Assembly (NCBI GenBank): GCA_051453625.1
Contig: JBOZIK010000001.1
Span: 255,784,580-255,848,579 of the forward strand
Length of the DNA stretch: 64,000 bases
Origin: Welwitschia mirabilis
Lineage: Eukaryota > Gnetophyta > Gnetopsida > Welwitschiales
Direction of reading: 5' to 3'
The notes beneath the pieces were generated by a model. That model did no database searches and was not told where the DNA came from. It worked only from the letters and a program-made list of their open reading frames with translations. Below are positions 44,638-56,231 of this stretch, in pieces. Each line of letters begins with the position of its first letter. The stretch's first letter is position 1. The translations under genes were made by a program, and so were the position numbers.

Positions 44638-44730
44638 GTCATTAATAAGACAGACCTAGTAGAAGCTGTTAACATAATGGAAAGGAATGCAAGAAGGATG
44701 CGTGATGGAGGACCCTTTGTATTTGCACAG
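44638..44730 (+). pseudogene. ureG: UreG pseudogene, exon b (G4 NKTD exon)
   Basis: Bounded by ctctcag and cag|gtgata, this 31-codon exon is phase 0 at both ends and joins exon a exactly at LL|VINKTD. It reads VINKTDLVEAVNIMERNARR, then MRDGGPFVFAQ. The nucleotide-specificity motif NKTD and the MRDGGPFVFAQ block are intact. Compared with UreG, four residues are missing after 'EAV' (usual 'GADL' region), an in-frame 12-bp loss. The next expected exon (VKHG...) may begin near 44821 ('gtaaaaca') but is not convincing. Confidence 0.85.
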
Positions 44731-45815
44731 GTGATAATTTCCATGTGATTTTAGTCAAATGTTGAATAATGAAGCAATATATGAAATGCTTTTATGAATT
44801 TTTCTTCCATTGTATAATGCCAGTAAAACAATGGTAGGTCTTCATTGTAAGAGACTTGTAAAGCCAAATCTATCTTTTTATATTCTTATTTATTTAAAGT
44901 TGCAACACCTTCTATGTTGTAAATGTGATCTTTTTAATAAAATGATTTTGAGTTATTTTATTTTAAAGTGCATTTAAGGGCATGTGCCAAAGTTTCAGGA
45001 TTTCTTGAGGTTCATAATATTGTATCTTTCTTTACCCCAACTTTGGGGTTTATTGTGGATGTATGAGGAGAAGCATGATTGGTCTCCACTATAAGGGTTA
45101 CAGTTTAGAAATGTTAGCCTGAAGTGTTGTTATGTGATGATGTTACGTCAAAAATGAACAAGTGAAGAAAGACTCTGCTAAACTAAAATGTGATGATGTT
45201 ACGTCAAAAGTTGAATCCTTTGGATAGGAAAGCCTTATGGAGGAAGATTCTATAGTGTTGCTGAATCATGTTATGGATTTTCTCCCAATGCCATAACTAG
45301 CAACTAGGAGTTGGACATCTTTCACCTTTGCTATTTTCAGTTTTGTTGGTATTGTTTTTTTATTGTGTGTCTTAGATTTTTTACTAGTTTATGAGGCCAC
45401 ATGCATATGAATTTATAGGAGAGTGTTTATAACTATTGGATTGATGTTTTCCTATGTGTTTTCTTTGGTGTTAAAGAGGACTAAGTCATATGGATGTTTT
45501 TGTGCAAAGCTGCTTCTCCTATGAGGGAAGATCTAGATTCACTTTTCTAATACTCTTGTTAATAAGTTTGCTAATGTATTAGATAGCATTGAAAATCTCA
45601 CATTTAAAATGGCATCAAAGAAGGGATGCACTCCATCTTTTGAAAGTCTTTTAAAAAAATCAAAAAAGAAGATAATGTATTTAACAAAATGTTGTATCTA
45701 CTTTTAACAAACTTGGCCAAAGTACGTGTCTAAGAAGAACCAGCCTTTATTCCTAGTCTCTGGAAATAATATTTATAGGATTTCTCTAACATCAAATCAC
45801 ACTAAGAACCACTTT
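44731..45815. other. Between UreG and AKR remnants, no gene
   Basis: A 22-bp word 'atgtgatgatgttacgtcaa' occurs twice (near 45132 and 45188). Otherwise no feature is recognised. Confidence 0.5.
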
Positions 45816-46147
45816 TCATGAAGAAAAAGGAGGTGTATTAGCATAATTCCATGTTGAAACCATGAATTTGTTGGGGCATCTTTTACCTACAATGCTAGGA
45901 GGTGATACCAAATTTTCTATTTCTTGGATTTCTTGAGGTGTAAGTTCAATAGAGAGAGCACTAGTATTATCTTGCAGATTCTTAACTTTTATTGTCCCAA
46001 GAATTGGCACTACATTGTTACCCTAATGATGAATCCATGCAAATGCAAGATGCGATGGAGTGCATCCCTTCTTTGATGCCCTTTCACAAATTCTTTCATA
46101 AAATGCTTATTGTTTTCAACGTTATTGGCTTGAAACCATGGATAATT
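45816..46147 (-). pseudogene. Aldo-keto reductase pseudogene, last exon (exon 5)
   Basis: On the minus strand after 'atttgcag' it reads NYPWFQANNVENNKHF, then after a one-base shift ERICERASKKGCTPSHLAFA, WIHH-stop-GNNVVPILGTIK, ELTPQEIQEIENLV and ends WNYANTPPFSS-stop. It is the C-terminus of plant AKR13-type reductases (auxin-induced PCNT115 / perakine-reductase-like), with 'LAWvhHQG.dvvPIPGTtki.nl' and the terminal 'TW....TPPLSSW'. Only one stop (CAG to TAG) and one frameshift are present. The family reduces aldehydes/ketones with NADPH in the cytosol. Confidence 0.88.
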
Positions 46148-46250
46148 CTGCAAATAAGTTTTTCAAAAATTATGACTGTTAATAAATTTAACATTCAAAC
46201 AACAACAAAAGACACATACAAAACCATGGAGAACATTTTTTTATATGTAC

Positions 46251-46353
46251 CTTTCTGGAATTGCCATCTGCTAAGGTTTCCAAGAGCTTTGGCCTGGATA
46301 ATAGGAAACCTCTGGCCAGAGGACTGTAGAAAACAATTCCAATGCCAAGCTCT
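46251..46353 (-). pseudogene. AKR pseudogene, exon 4
   Basis: Reads ELGIGIVFYSPLARGFLLSR, then PKLLETLADGNSRK, matching 'ELGIGiVaYSPLGrGFf..' of AKR13. It ends at a good donor (gaaag|gtacat). The acceptor has become 'ttacaa' from the expected 'ttacag', a G-to-A change that would abolish splicing. Confidence 0.85.
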
Positions 46354-46460
46354 TTGTAAGAAACACAAATTGAAAATGATTTCAAATTCCAGTGGACTTA
46401 GATCAAATAAATAAATGAGATATGAATAAAGGTAGAAGAGGTGTGAGAATGATTAAGTAC

Positions 46461-46633
46461 CTACAAGTGGATATGATTTCATCCTCGATATCTTTACTCC
46501 AGAGAGACCATTCAATTCGAATAGTAGTTATGGCATGAATAGCATGGGCTCTTCTGATTGTTTCTACTGAAGCTTCTGACAGCTTGATATACTTGAGTTT
46601 CTCTTCTTCAACTAATTTCTTCAGCTCTCCCAT
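46461..46633 (-). pseudogene. AKR pseudogene, exon 3
   Basis: Starts after 'attacag' with [20 protein letters not shown], then [20 protein letters not shown] and [17 protein letters not shown]. It closely follows '[22 protein letters not shown]..TIRRAHAvhPItavQlEWSLWsRdvEeeIiPTCR'. The frame is intact in this exon. Several Gly/Pro/Gln residues are substituted (YIGLSEA is YIKLSEA). Confidence 0.88.
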
Positions 46634-46667
46634 CTGTAATCCATTTAACCCATCAAAAAAACTATAA

Positions 46668-47225
46668 AACACTAATGTAAAACAACTATAGTATTAACAA
46701 AACATATAAGGCAGTACCGTAATCTCAATGGACACAGTTTAATCAATGCGGTGTTATAATAAATTTTAATATAGTCGACATAAAGTCTCTTCAAACTAGC
46801 TTCATAGGTAGTCCTCACATACATAGGATCTTCTTGAACTTCCCTTTTTCCATCAATGAATTTAATTCCAAATTTAGTAGCAATTTAAACATTTTCCCTT
46901 ATCACCTTTATCATTGAGATTTTGCGATTCATATGATTCACAATCCAAGTCTTAAATGCTAATGATGATGGAAAAACAATAATATGAATAGTAAACAACA
47001 CAGAACAACTAGCAAAAGCAACAAATGTAGATGATTCTTTCTATCCTATATCTATGACTAGTGGAACACTCTTTGATTATTTCAAAAATCTGAAGACGCA
47101 AAATATTGTGTCCAATAGCTAAAGCAAAAAAAAGTCTAAAACTTTAATATCTTAAATGGTAGATCTGTCTAAGTGAATGTAAAGGACTAATTGCCATTAA
47201 TATATATTATCTTCAATGGACTTAG
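46668..47225 (-). repeat. AKR exon 2 plus intron block, copy 1
   Basis: This block is collinear with 55670-56231 at about 90% identity by eye, from 'tataaaacactaatgtaaaac' through the exon and into intron 1 up to 'attaatatatattatcttca'. After that this copy continues into intron sequence, whereas the other runs into an LTR fragment. Confidence 0.9.
46718..46914 (-). pseudogene. AKR pseudogene, exon 2, decayed copy
   Basis: Reads [20 protein letters not shown], then MYVRTTYEASLKRLYVDYIK and IYY before losing frame, where the family has 'LATKFGi......[30 protein letters not shown]...PIEvT'. The acceptor is 'ctcaatg' against the 'ctcaggcg' of the 55.7-kb copy, so AG has become AA. The donor is kept. 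Exon 1 (cofactor-binding N-terminus) is not in the window. Confidence 0.85.
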
Positions 47226-47394
47226 GTAAAACATATAGGAAAGGATTGCACATCTATATGAGAATTGATTTAGAATTTGGAAGTTTGCTTTTATGTCCAT
47301 ATTTTTAAGGGTTTAAAATTATCTTGTTTTGCTATTTTGAATTTGGAATTTGAGTAGGTCTGAAACTGGAGTTTGACAACTTATATCTATGTCT

Positions 47395-47668
47395 TTTTTT
47401 TCATAACAAAGTTCTTTTAAGACGTTTATTTAGTAAAATGCCTCAAAAGGCTTTTAAGATGTTGCTTTGAAAAAGTGCCTGGAATTCATTTAAGGCGTTT
47501 CTTTGAGAAAATGCCTCAAAAGTATTTAAGGCGTTTAATCAAATAAACTCCTTAGAAATGCCTTAAAAGCATCTAGGCTTTTAAGGATATGTCTATTACA
47601 ACGTTTTGGATTTTAAGGCCTTTAAAGGCGTTTTAGAAATGCTTTAAAATCCTATATTTCTTATAGTG
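47395..47668. mobile_element. CACTA element terminus with subterminal repeats
   Basis: Ends cctatatttcttatagtg (read outward: cactataagaaatatagg), a classic CACTA terminal inverted repeat. The preceding ~270 bp consist of degenerate repeats such as 'aaggcgtttctttgagaaaatgcc', as in CACTA subterminal regions that bind the transposase. The same family ends at 58690-58707. It appears to have inserted in AKR intron 1. The other end of this element was not found. Confidence 0.8.
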
Positions 47669-47689
47669 GAAATACCATAGAACCATATC

Positions 47690-48470
47690 AAAAAAGAATG
47701 AAAGACCATAAGACCATACTGATTTTAAGAAGAACTCAAGATTTTGTGAAGATTGCAAGGCTTTAAGGCTTTTTCAAGCTCCAAGATGAAGTAGCAAAGG
47801 GTTATACAAAAATGAAAGTGAGGAAAAAGGAGGAGGAAGGTTTTTTTTATAACTAAGGTTTGGTGAAATGAGAAGAGTTGCAAGAATATGAGGACAAAAT
47901 AAAAGTTGGTAAAGATTCTAGGCATGTGAAGACAAAACATCATGAAGGGGGCAGTTAAGGTAACAAAGGTTGGTAAAGATTCTATGCATGTGAAGATAAA
48001 ATATCATGAACGAGGGCAACTAAGTGATGGAGATTCCATTACCTTACCAGGCCACTAGGAAAATAATAAATAACAATTATGCTTGCCAAATAAAAATATT
48101 CCATAAACATGAGAGCAATTTCTTTAACATGAAAAATAATAACTTCAGACATTAAGCATCTCTGTTCAAAACAATTTTAATTTCAATTTCGCAACTCATT
48201 AGCATTTTCTAAAATAAGCAATTAAGTAAGTAAGGCCAAAGCACAAAATAATAATCATGAAACTATTAGTTATAAAGGAAAACATCTAAGAATTAGCATG
48301 AAGTATTATCCTTTTTATCTTTTAACTCATTTATCAAAATATTCTAAACTTTAGTCGTGATTGTTAAAATTTGGGACATGATAATTTGATCCTAGATTTC
48401 ATTATGCATGTTAGTTAATTAAAAAAATGATTAATTAGGATAATTAAAGTTAGGACGTTATAACATGTTA
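47690..48470 (-). mobile_element. Probable LTR fragment related to the 38.3-kb LTR
   Basis: Shares the order of words of the long LTR ('gattgcaaggctttaaggctttttcaagctcc', 'ataacat..gagaag..caagaatat') but with much weaker identity. It includes a 64-bp tandem repeat. Limits are uncertain. Confidence 0.45.
47904..48030. repeat. 64-bp tandem duplication
   Basis: Two units, each with 'ttggtaaagattct.ggcatgtgaaga' and 'atcatgaa.ggggca.ctaag', at a 64-bp period. Confidence 0.8.
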
Positions 48471-51400
48471 TTAGAATGTGAGTGCTTTCATAATTATATT
48501 CATGAGGAAAGAGAGAAGCAGAAAATTGAATTAAAAATTAAAAAAATTATTTAAATGTGCAAAAACATTATCCTCTAAGTGGTAGATCGTTTACAACTAT
48601 AATAAAGTCCATGTTATAGGTTTTACAACAATAATAAAGTCTAAATTACCTTTTTCATCTAAGTAGTATGGAAATTTTCATCTCATTATAGATACANNNN
48701 NNNNNNAATTGGGTTTTAGGAATCGATATCTAAGTTTATATTACTAGTAATAAATAGATTTGTTTTCATAAATTATATGGATATTTACTATTTTAAATCT
48801 ATAATTAAACATTTGTTAAGATGAAAAGTAATGTAAGTGAAAATGTTTTTAAATACACGTTAAATGTATAAATCATATATCTTTAATGATGAATCTTTTC
48901 CTCTTAAGATGGAAAACATATGTAATTCAACAAAGGTTTGAGGATTATTTATAGCCTTTAAAACCTACAAATGACCCTTTTCATTTAATATTTTTATTAT
49001 TTTAATAGTGATGAAAGTTTATCATTAAATGCAGCTAATTAGAAAGTTGTAAACAAATGCACCTCTTAATTTTTAATTTATATCAAAAAATTTTAAAAGT
49101 AAAAGATTAATAATAACCAATGAATTTAATGGGTACTTTATTACAAGTATTCCAAAATAATGTTTTAAAGTAATCTCTTTGTTTTCTCGATCTGTGCACT
49201 AACTTTGTATTTGAATTGTTATTATAAGAATATGATAGTACGATAAGGCCCTAGCTCACTAGTTAATTCTTGTTAATGATTTTCTTGCAGTAGGACTTCA
49301 AACCCCGACAACATATAGATCCATAGGATGCTATCAATGCTTTTATGTAGTACTAGGTTATATATGTATGTGTATATCTATATATATATATAAAATAAAA
49401 AGAATTTTACCAAAGCTTTTATTTTTATTTTTCTGGGTTTATAAGCATATAATTTAGTAATATATTTAATGCTTAAGCAATCTCTATAGTAAAGATGTTT
49501 GATGCATGTGACATAGGCTGCTATTTTTTTTAATGATTTATTACATTTACTTAAATAAAAGATCTTTAGATAAGTAAAAATTCCATACATTAAGAGTATT
49601 AAGAAAGAACACCTACAAAGATAGAACCGTCCTTACAAAGGAAAAAGGAACAATGAAAAGGCTTAGATGTGATAAATGCATAAAGCATAAGCAAGGAAGC
49701 TGAGTGAATTATGACTTCTATGTTAAAAAAGAGAATTAATGATTCAAGGGTAAAGGAATTAATCCTAATAAATAAACTAAGAGAATAACAAATAAAGGGT
49801 TGAGTTAATTCAAGTGAAACTGAATTGGGAGGAATTTCCATAAAGTTCTTGGCCTTCCTACATATGATTGAATTTGGATTGCTTTTATATTCATCTCTTA
49901 CTAACCAACCTAGATGCTGCACATTCAAACACAATTATTGCTTAGGATATTGCCTTTTCCACATTGCTAATGTTAGATTCCACATTCTTATATTGTTCAC
50001 ACTTAGTAGAATTGCACTTTATGAATTTTGATCTACCTACCTAGAATAATAAACTTGTCTTAGACTTTTCTCCAAGGAAAATGAAATTTAATGATACATA
50101 TAAGACATTGAAGAAACTTTAACATACTTAAGTAGCTAAGGGGGAAAAATACATCATTGAGATTGTAAGTTGTTCTCTTGAATTCATTTAATAGTCAATT
50201 TTCATTATGCTATTTCAATCAACATTCTTAACTATTTATAATTAATTATACTAATACAAGTGTAATTTTTCTTAATTTCCAAACTGACCCTACTATAAAG
50301 AATGAGTAACCATCAAGATGCCTTAGCTAAATGATGTGTTTGCTATTTTGAAACACAATTTATACAAAAGACTTTATTTTGCAGTAGGTACTCAAGCATT
50401 CCATTTAAGCAATGGGTCTATTAGATAGCCTATGGTGCTTACAAAAGTAAAAATAACTCAAATGTTAATGTACTGAGCAAGCTTTAATGACATATCACCC
50501 TCTTAAATGACATACTAGTAGTTGCATCTCTAGGCTGGGTAATCAAGACAACTTGTTTATTTTTAAGTACTATATTTCTCTTTATTTTGATGTGAGGATT
50601 AGGATGAAAACATTTCCTATCACATTGGGTCTACATCTTAGTTGGTTCTAGAAATTCCATCTTGTAATAAATTCCATCTATGTTAAACTTCATTCATGTA
50701 ATCCAGGTATCCAATTTATTTCACCTAGCTATAACTTTAAATACAAACAAGATTACAATAACACTAAAGAAATATATGGCTAAATTACCATGTAAATAAG
50801 AAGAAAACATTCAAATGGTAAAAACATTAATGAAAATGTTGTCATTAGTAATGTAGTGGACTTTAGGGCTAAGAAACATGCTACTTATCATCACTTCCTC
50901 TACAAGCACATAAGGTTTAACTTAAACCATATTACATCTTAAAATAAATAAATTATCACTATGCCATTATTGACATAATGGTTTATTTAATTTTTAAAAA
51001 GTAAATAAGTGAGAAAATCTAGCAAAAGATTATTACCTTTGAGGCTTGTTAATAGGAGATATCTCACCCCTAATAACATCAAATGTCTTATATTAATATG
51101 AGTTTCTTATATAAGACAAAGGTAGAAGATCCATAAGAAAGAATACTTTAGCTAAAGCTTAAGGTAAATGTTTTCAATAATACTGCTATCCAAATGATTA
51201 TTTTCTTAACATAAAATCTTATTTTGCAAATCTTATTTTGATAAATGTGAGAAATCATTTACATGTTAAAAATTAAAGAAAAGAAGGGTTTTACTTTTTA
51301 CCACATTATTACACCAAAATTTCTTAAGCAAAGGGTTTTACTTTTAATCATGTTGTTATGTCATAATTTCTTAAGCAAAGAAATAACTAGTAGAACAAGA

Positions 51401-51613
51401 ATGATAGGGCTCTTGGAGATCAACCAAAACTAATAAAGCTCTTAAGTGTTATCAGTGCCAAGGTCTTTAAGATTATTAAAAATATATAGAGCTAGTAAAT
51501 GATAAAAAATAAAAAAGAAATAACAAAACTAAAGAAAATAAAATTCCAAAGAAACAAATCTTCAAATTTATCAATGTTTATCTCAAATATGTATAGCATA
51601 CATCAATGATGCT
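48471..51613. other. AT-rich stretch, no gene recognised
   Basis: About 3.1 kb with a 10-N gap at 48697-48706 and a short (TA)n run near 49378. The longest frames (for example 49599-49934, minus; 111 codons) have no recognisable motif. Confidence 0.6.
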
Positions 51614-52188
51614 TGTTAAGATGTAAAAATTGAAATTTAAACAAAATATAATTGATTAATTTATCATAATGAAGACATTATTTTAACTAGTTTGATCATC
51701 AAAATATGTCTTTGGGTATTTTCTATGTCATACTTAGTCTTATACATTTTCCTATGACATTTTTAAGAATTTAGCAATATTTTGAAGCATGTGAAATAAA
51801 CTAGATATTGACATTTGGTAGTGGCATTAGAAGATATTTGAAAGTGGCATTGGACACATATGGTAGTAGCACTAATTAGTGGAGGAATGTGTCTTTAAAG
51901 GCTATGTATTGAACCCATCATGATAACCTCTATCAGACAATATAAGATGAAGATTCTCCCTAATGCTACAAGATGATGAATCTTAACCAACCTATCTAAC
52001 ACTATATAACAAATCTTTTACCTAATATAAGAAGCTGAAAACTCTATCTAGAGCCACATGAAAAACATTATAACTACCCACCTACTACTACAAAATAAAG
52101 GCTTCTAACTCCTCTACCACATACTCACCTATAAAAGGGTCTTGTGCCCTAATTTATAAGGACCTTTAACTAGTGAAGAAATATAAGA
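51614..52188 (+). mobile_element. Diverged U3 fragment of Athila-like LTR
   Basis: Starts tgttaagatgtaaaaattg and keeps the family words 'agtggcattggacacatatg', 'agcactaattagtggaggaa', 'aatgctacaagatga' and the TATA box tataaaagg at 52130-52138. It is cut at about 52.19 kb by the next element, leaving only U3. Confidence 0.7.
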
Positions 52189-53544
52189 TCGAGAACCCTA
52201 GTTTGGGTTGGGGGGAGGAGGGGTTAATAGGTTTCTAAAAAATTTTTTCAAATGAGTTCACAATATTAACTTTGCTTGAAATGAATCACTAAAAACTTGT
52301 GTAAGAAAATTGAAACTAATTTAAAAAATTGAAAGATAAAAACATAGAAATTCCAATCATAAGCACATAAGATTTATAGTGGTTCGAGAAAACCTCCTAC
52401 CCCATTTTTGATGACTAAATTATATCCAAGCCCAATCCATATATCTATTAATCTATTTCAGGTATTCTAGGCGTACTTGATCTTTATAAATGAACTTTTT
52501 TTAAAGGCTCAGTTTGAATCTTTTGCAAGAAAGTTAGTAGCGATGATGATATATCTAAATGCACAAGTATCACTTGATATTTGGCTCAAGAATAGTATTG
52601 AAGCAATTATTCAGAAGATGGTATAATATGAAAACAAAGAGTGCTACTGATCTGATCACATATGCAAATACACCAATAGTTCTTGATTTGTCCTTGGTCA
52701 GGAATGAGATGCCAATGAGTACGATGAAAATATCCAAAATATTCAAAAGTTCGGGATAGTAATTTTAACTCTTAACAATATATAGTGGAAGAATTTTAGG
52801 ATTTTTACAAGTAGAAATATCTTTTAATGAACATAAAACAAATACATAATGGCTATAAAATTTTCATTTTCATTATGGCTGGTCGACCCCTCAGAAGTTC
52901 GATTGATTCTAATTGGTATCATTACTTAAATCAGCCATCCTTGAGTTCTTTTAATTGATCTGAGTTTCTTATGGCTTCATGTCTGGTCGACTCCTTATGG
53001 CTCGATCGACCACTTATTTGATCATCCGCAGATCTATCTGGTTGTCTTCTTAATCTTGAAAAAATCCAATACAGTTTTTTGCTCTAGGTTCGATCGACTC
53101 CTTAAGAATCCGGTTAACCCCTTGCTGATCAGTTATGAAGTATCAAATGCATAGTGCTTAGGCTTGGTCGACTCCTTAAATTTCTAGTCGACCCCTTGAC
53201 AATTGGCTAAGAAGTACTAGATGCATAATGCTCTAGTCTGATCGACCCCTCAGGTATCTGGTCGACCTCTTAACAATCGGTTAAGAAGTAGGTTCACAAA
53301 TCTGATCAATCCCTCTGAATTTTGTTTATTTTTATGTGTTTGCTTTAGGTGCGATTGACCCCTCAGAAGTTCGGTCGACCCCTTAAGAGGGTAACAAAAC
53401 TTGCTATGTTTCAGGATTCAAATGTAATATGAATTACTTCAGCTTCTGAACTGCAATTGATTAAAATTATTTGCATACGATACAATAAGTTTTGATGCAT
53501 AGAAAAAATTAGTTTAACATTAATTAGTAAATAATAATTCAACA
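52189..53544 (-). mobile_element. 3' LTR of a SIRE-like Copia element
   Basis: On the minus strand it begins tgttgaattattatttac after a polypurine tract. It ends in a pyrimidine-rich 'acctattaacccctcctccc' block identical in layout to the LTR end at 560-610. Its middle (52.88-53.39 kb) holds about ten ggtcgaccc/gatcgactcc direct motifs. The 66-codon plus frame at 52559-52759 is a shadow. Confidence 0.75.
52880..53392. repeat. Array of GGTCGACYCCT motifs in the Copia LTR
   Basis: The word ggtcgaccccT or a one-base variant occurs near 52881, 52985, 53003, 53089, 53165, 53184, 53239, 53260, 53352 and 53373. The same word recurs at 55256-55385 inside the element. The CpG in each is unexpectedly preserved. 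Confidence 0.85.
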
Positions 53545-53557
53545 ATTTCCCTTTTGA
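53545..53557 (-). promoter_or_regulatory. Copia polypurine tract
   Basis: Minus strand gtcaaaagggaaat directly before the LTR start. It corresponds to the 'gatgtcaaaaggggga' string that ends many plant Copia internal domains. Confidence 0.65.
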
Positions 53558-54012
53558 CATTAATGGTAAACTTTTTCTTAGTTGAGGAGATTAGATTGGA
53601 AAAAATTCACCTTACAAACTGCCTATTAACTTTTACAAAAATATTAACTTTTTGCAAATTTATGCCAAAACTAAAATAATTTGAAATACAATTTGTGAAA
53701 CATGAAAATGTCAAAATATATATGATAGACAAAATTTTGATCACGAATCATTTAATCATAAGATATACTAGAAATTTTAGTTCATAATAAAAATAGATGT
53801 GCACTGAAAATTCGAGACAGAAATTATAAATCATAAAAATAAGTGCATTTCTATTACTAAAAGATGAATAGTATAATGAAAAGTATTCATCAAGAGATAA
53901 AACTAAAAGCAACAGAAATAAATAACTAATTCTCCTTCTTTTGACATCAATGAAAAAGGAGAGAAGAAACACAAGCATGAGAAACATAAGCATAGAAAGA
54001 TAGATTTAGTCA

Positions 54013-55108
54013 TATTCCTCTGCTTCCTCCTCTTCTGATTCTTCTTCAAAATCATCTTATTCTTTCTCTTTCTCTTTTTATACTACCTTCTGTGATGGAC
54101 TTTTGACTTTCCCTGAAGTATCAACAATATCATACCTAGCTATAATTAGAGCTTCTTTCATATGCCTGGTATAAGGGTTAATCTGCCTCAGGTATGGCAT
54201 AGTCTCTTCTGGTGAAGCTTGCTTGGGAGAAGGAGGTTTGGAAGATTTCTTAAATATGATAAAAATATGCATATGAGATAACACCACATACCTTATAGGT
54301 GACATGGAGTTAATAGTTTCAAGCTTCAGATGAAATGTGACTCTATTATGACAACAAAGATTTCCAAACAGCACAGAGTAGGGTAGAGCCTAGTACTATG
54401 ATACTCCAACTAGGAGATCATATTCTTTAGTATAATGGCAGGGCAATCAATAAAGTACCTAGTTCCTACCAAGTACATCAAATATGCCCTATGGTTATAG
54501 GCCTCATCACGATGACCCACCAAAGGTAAGAAATTATAGGTAACAATTAAATGAAGAAACCCATGTTTTAGGGTAAGTAAAGAAGTAGAATTAGTGTGCT
54601 TCCAATTATGAAACTTATCATAGAGCTTCTTTGTGACCTCTGCTTTATCTTCCATGGAGTTATGAAGAGGTCAAAACTCCTCATAGTCTCCTCTTGGAAT
54701 ATTTTCAATAGCTATAATATAGTTTGTACTAACTTTTATCTTCTTTTCCAAAACCAAAGTTTCTAGGGTTTCATTGTCAGGATTATAAGAAGCATTTCAA
54801 TAAAACATCCTAGTAAGAAAAGGGTAAGTAGGACTTCAAACATTAAGAAAATAGGAGATATCCAAATCTCATAAGAGATGGATCACATCTCTAAGCTCCT
54901 TTAGCTCTAAAGTAGTAACAACACTTTTCTGGCATACTGGTTTCTTCTTAAACTTCTCTTGGAACTTGTTTAAAGCTTTGTCAGACATGCCTTGGTAGAA
55001 ATAATGAGGATCTCTACTAACAGCCTCCTTTAGTCTTCTCCTAGAGGGTTCCTTACCCATTACAATCATGTGACAGAAGCTTGAAAACAAAAAAACTGAG
55101 AGAGACAC
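54013..55108 (-). pseudogene. Accessory 'putative plant transposon protein' ORF (PF20167-like) in Copia element
   Basis: The minus frame pieces read VSRDPHYFYQGMSDKALNKF (54869-55108), MEDKAEVTKKLYDKFHN, then FLHLIVTYNFLPLVGHRDEA and YLMYLVGTRYFIDCPAII (54410-54655), then an acidic tail DDFEEESEEEEAEEYD with stop near 54013. The middle matches the 'l...i..nllPr.GhrdevT..dlfliycl..g..in.p..i...m' pattern of proteins carried by many plant LTR elements in the env position. It lies between pol and the 3' LTR. Function unknown. Frames are broken by stops. Confidence 0.6.
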
Positions 55109-55425
55109 TAGATCTGAAGGAGACAGATGGCTAGAAAATAATGAAAATAGTTTGGGCTTTACTTACTTTTAAAACAAGAGTCGATTAGGTTGGTTTTGAT
55201 AAAGAAATTGGATCCACTAACGAATCTTCTACACTATAACCCTATAGGTATGGTTGATCAATTTGAGTTTTAGTCGATCTATCGAGACGTGGGTTACAGT
55301 ATTGTTAGGATCTAGCAAACTAAGCTCTCAAGTCAGTCGACTGACCACCTTCTATTGATTTAATCATGATTTGGTCGACCACCCTATAATCCACCAGAGG
55401 ATGATGAGATAACCCCTAGTTCATT

Positions 55426-55569
55426 CTAAAGATGAAGAAAATTATCAAAATTTAGGGGTTTGGTAAAGATATCAGTAAGTTGATGATCTGTACTAACAAA
55501 ATTCATAGTAATATTTACTTTTTTAACTTGATCTCTTAAAAAATGATGTCTTACTTTAATGTGTTTAGT
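55426..55569 (-). pseudogene. Copia RNase H C-terminus
   Basis: Reads TKHIKVRHHFLRDQVKKVNI, then TMNFVSTDHQLTDIFTKPLN. This is the diagnostic Copia pattern 'RtKHIdirhHFlRd.ve.g.i.l.fv.T..QlADifTKpL'. It continues into the 100-N gap on its N-terminal side. It supplies the pol end of the SIRE-like element whose LTR lies at 52.2-53.5 kb. Confidence 0.88.
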
Positions 55570-55669
55570 NNNNNNNNNNNNNNNNNNNNNNNNNNNNNNN
55601 NNNNNNNNNNNNNNNNNNNNNNNNNNNNNNNNNNNNNNNNNNNNNNNNNNNNNNNNNNNNNNNNNNNNN

Positions 55670-56231
<562 letters not shown>

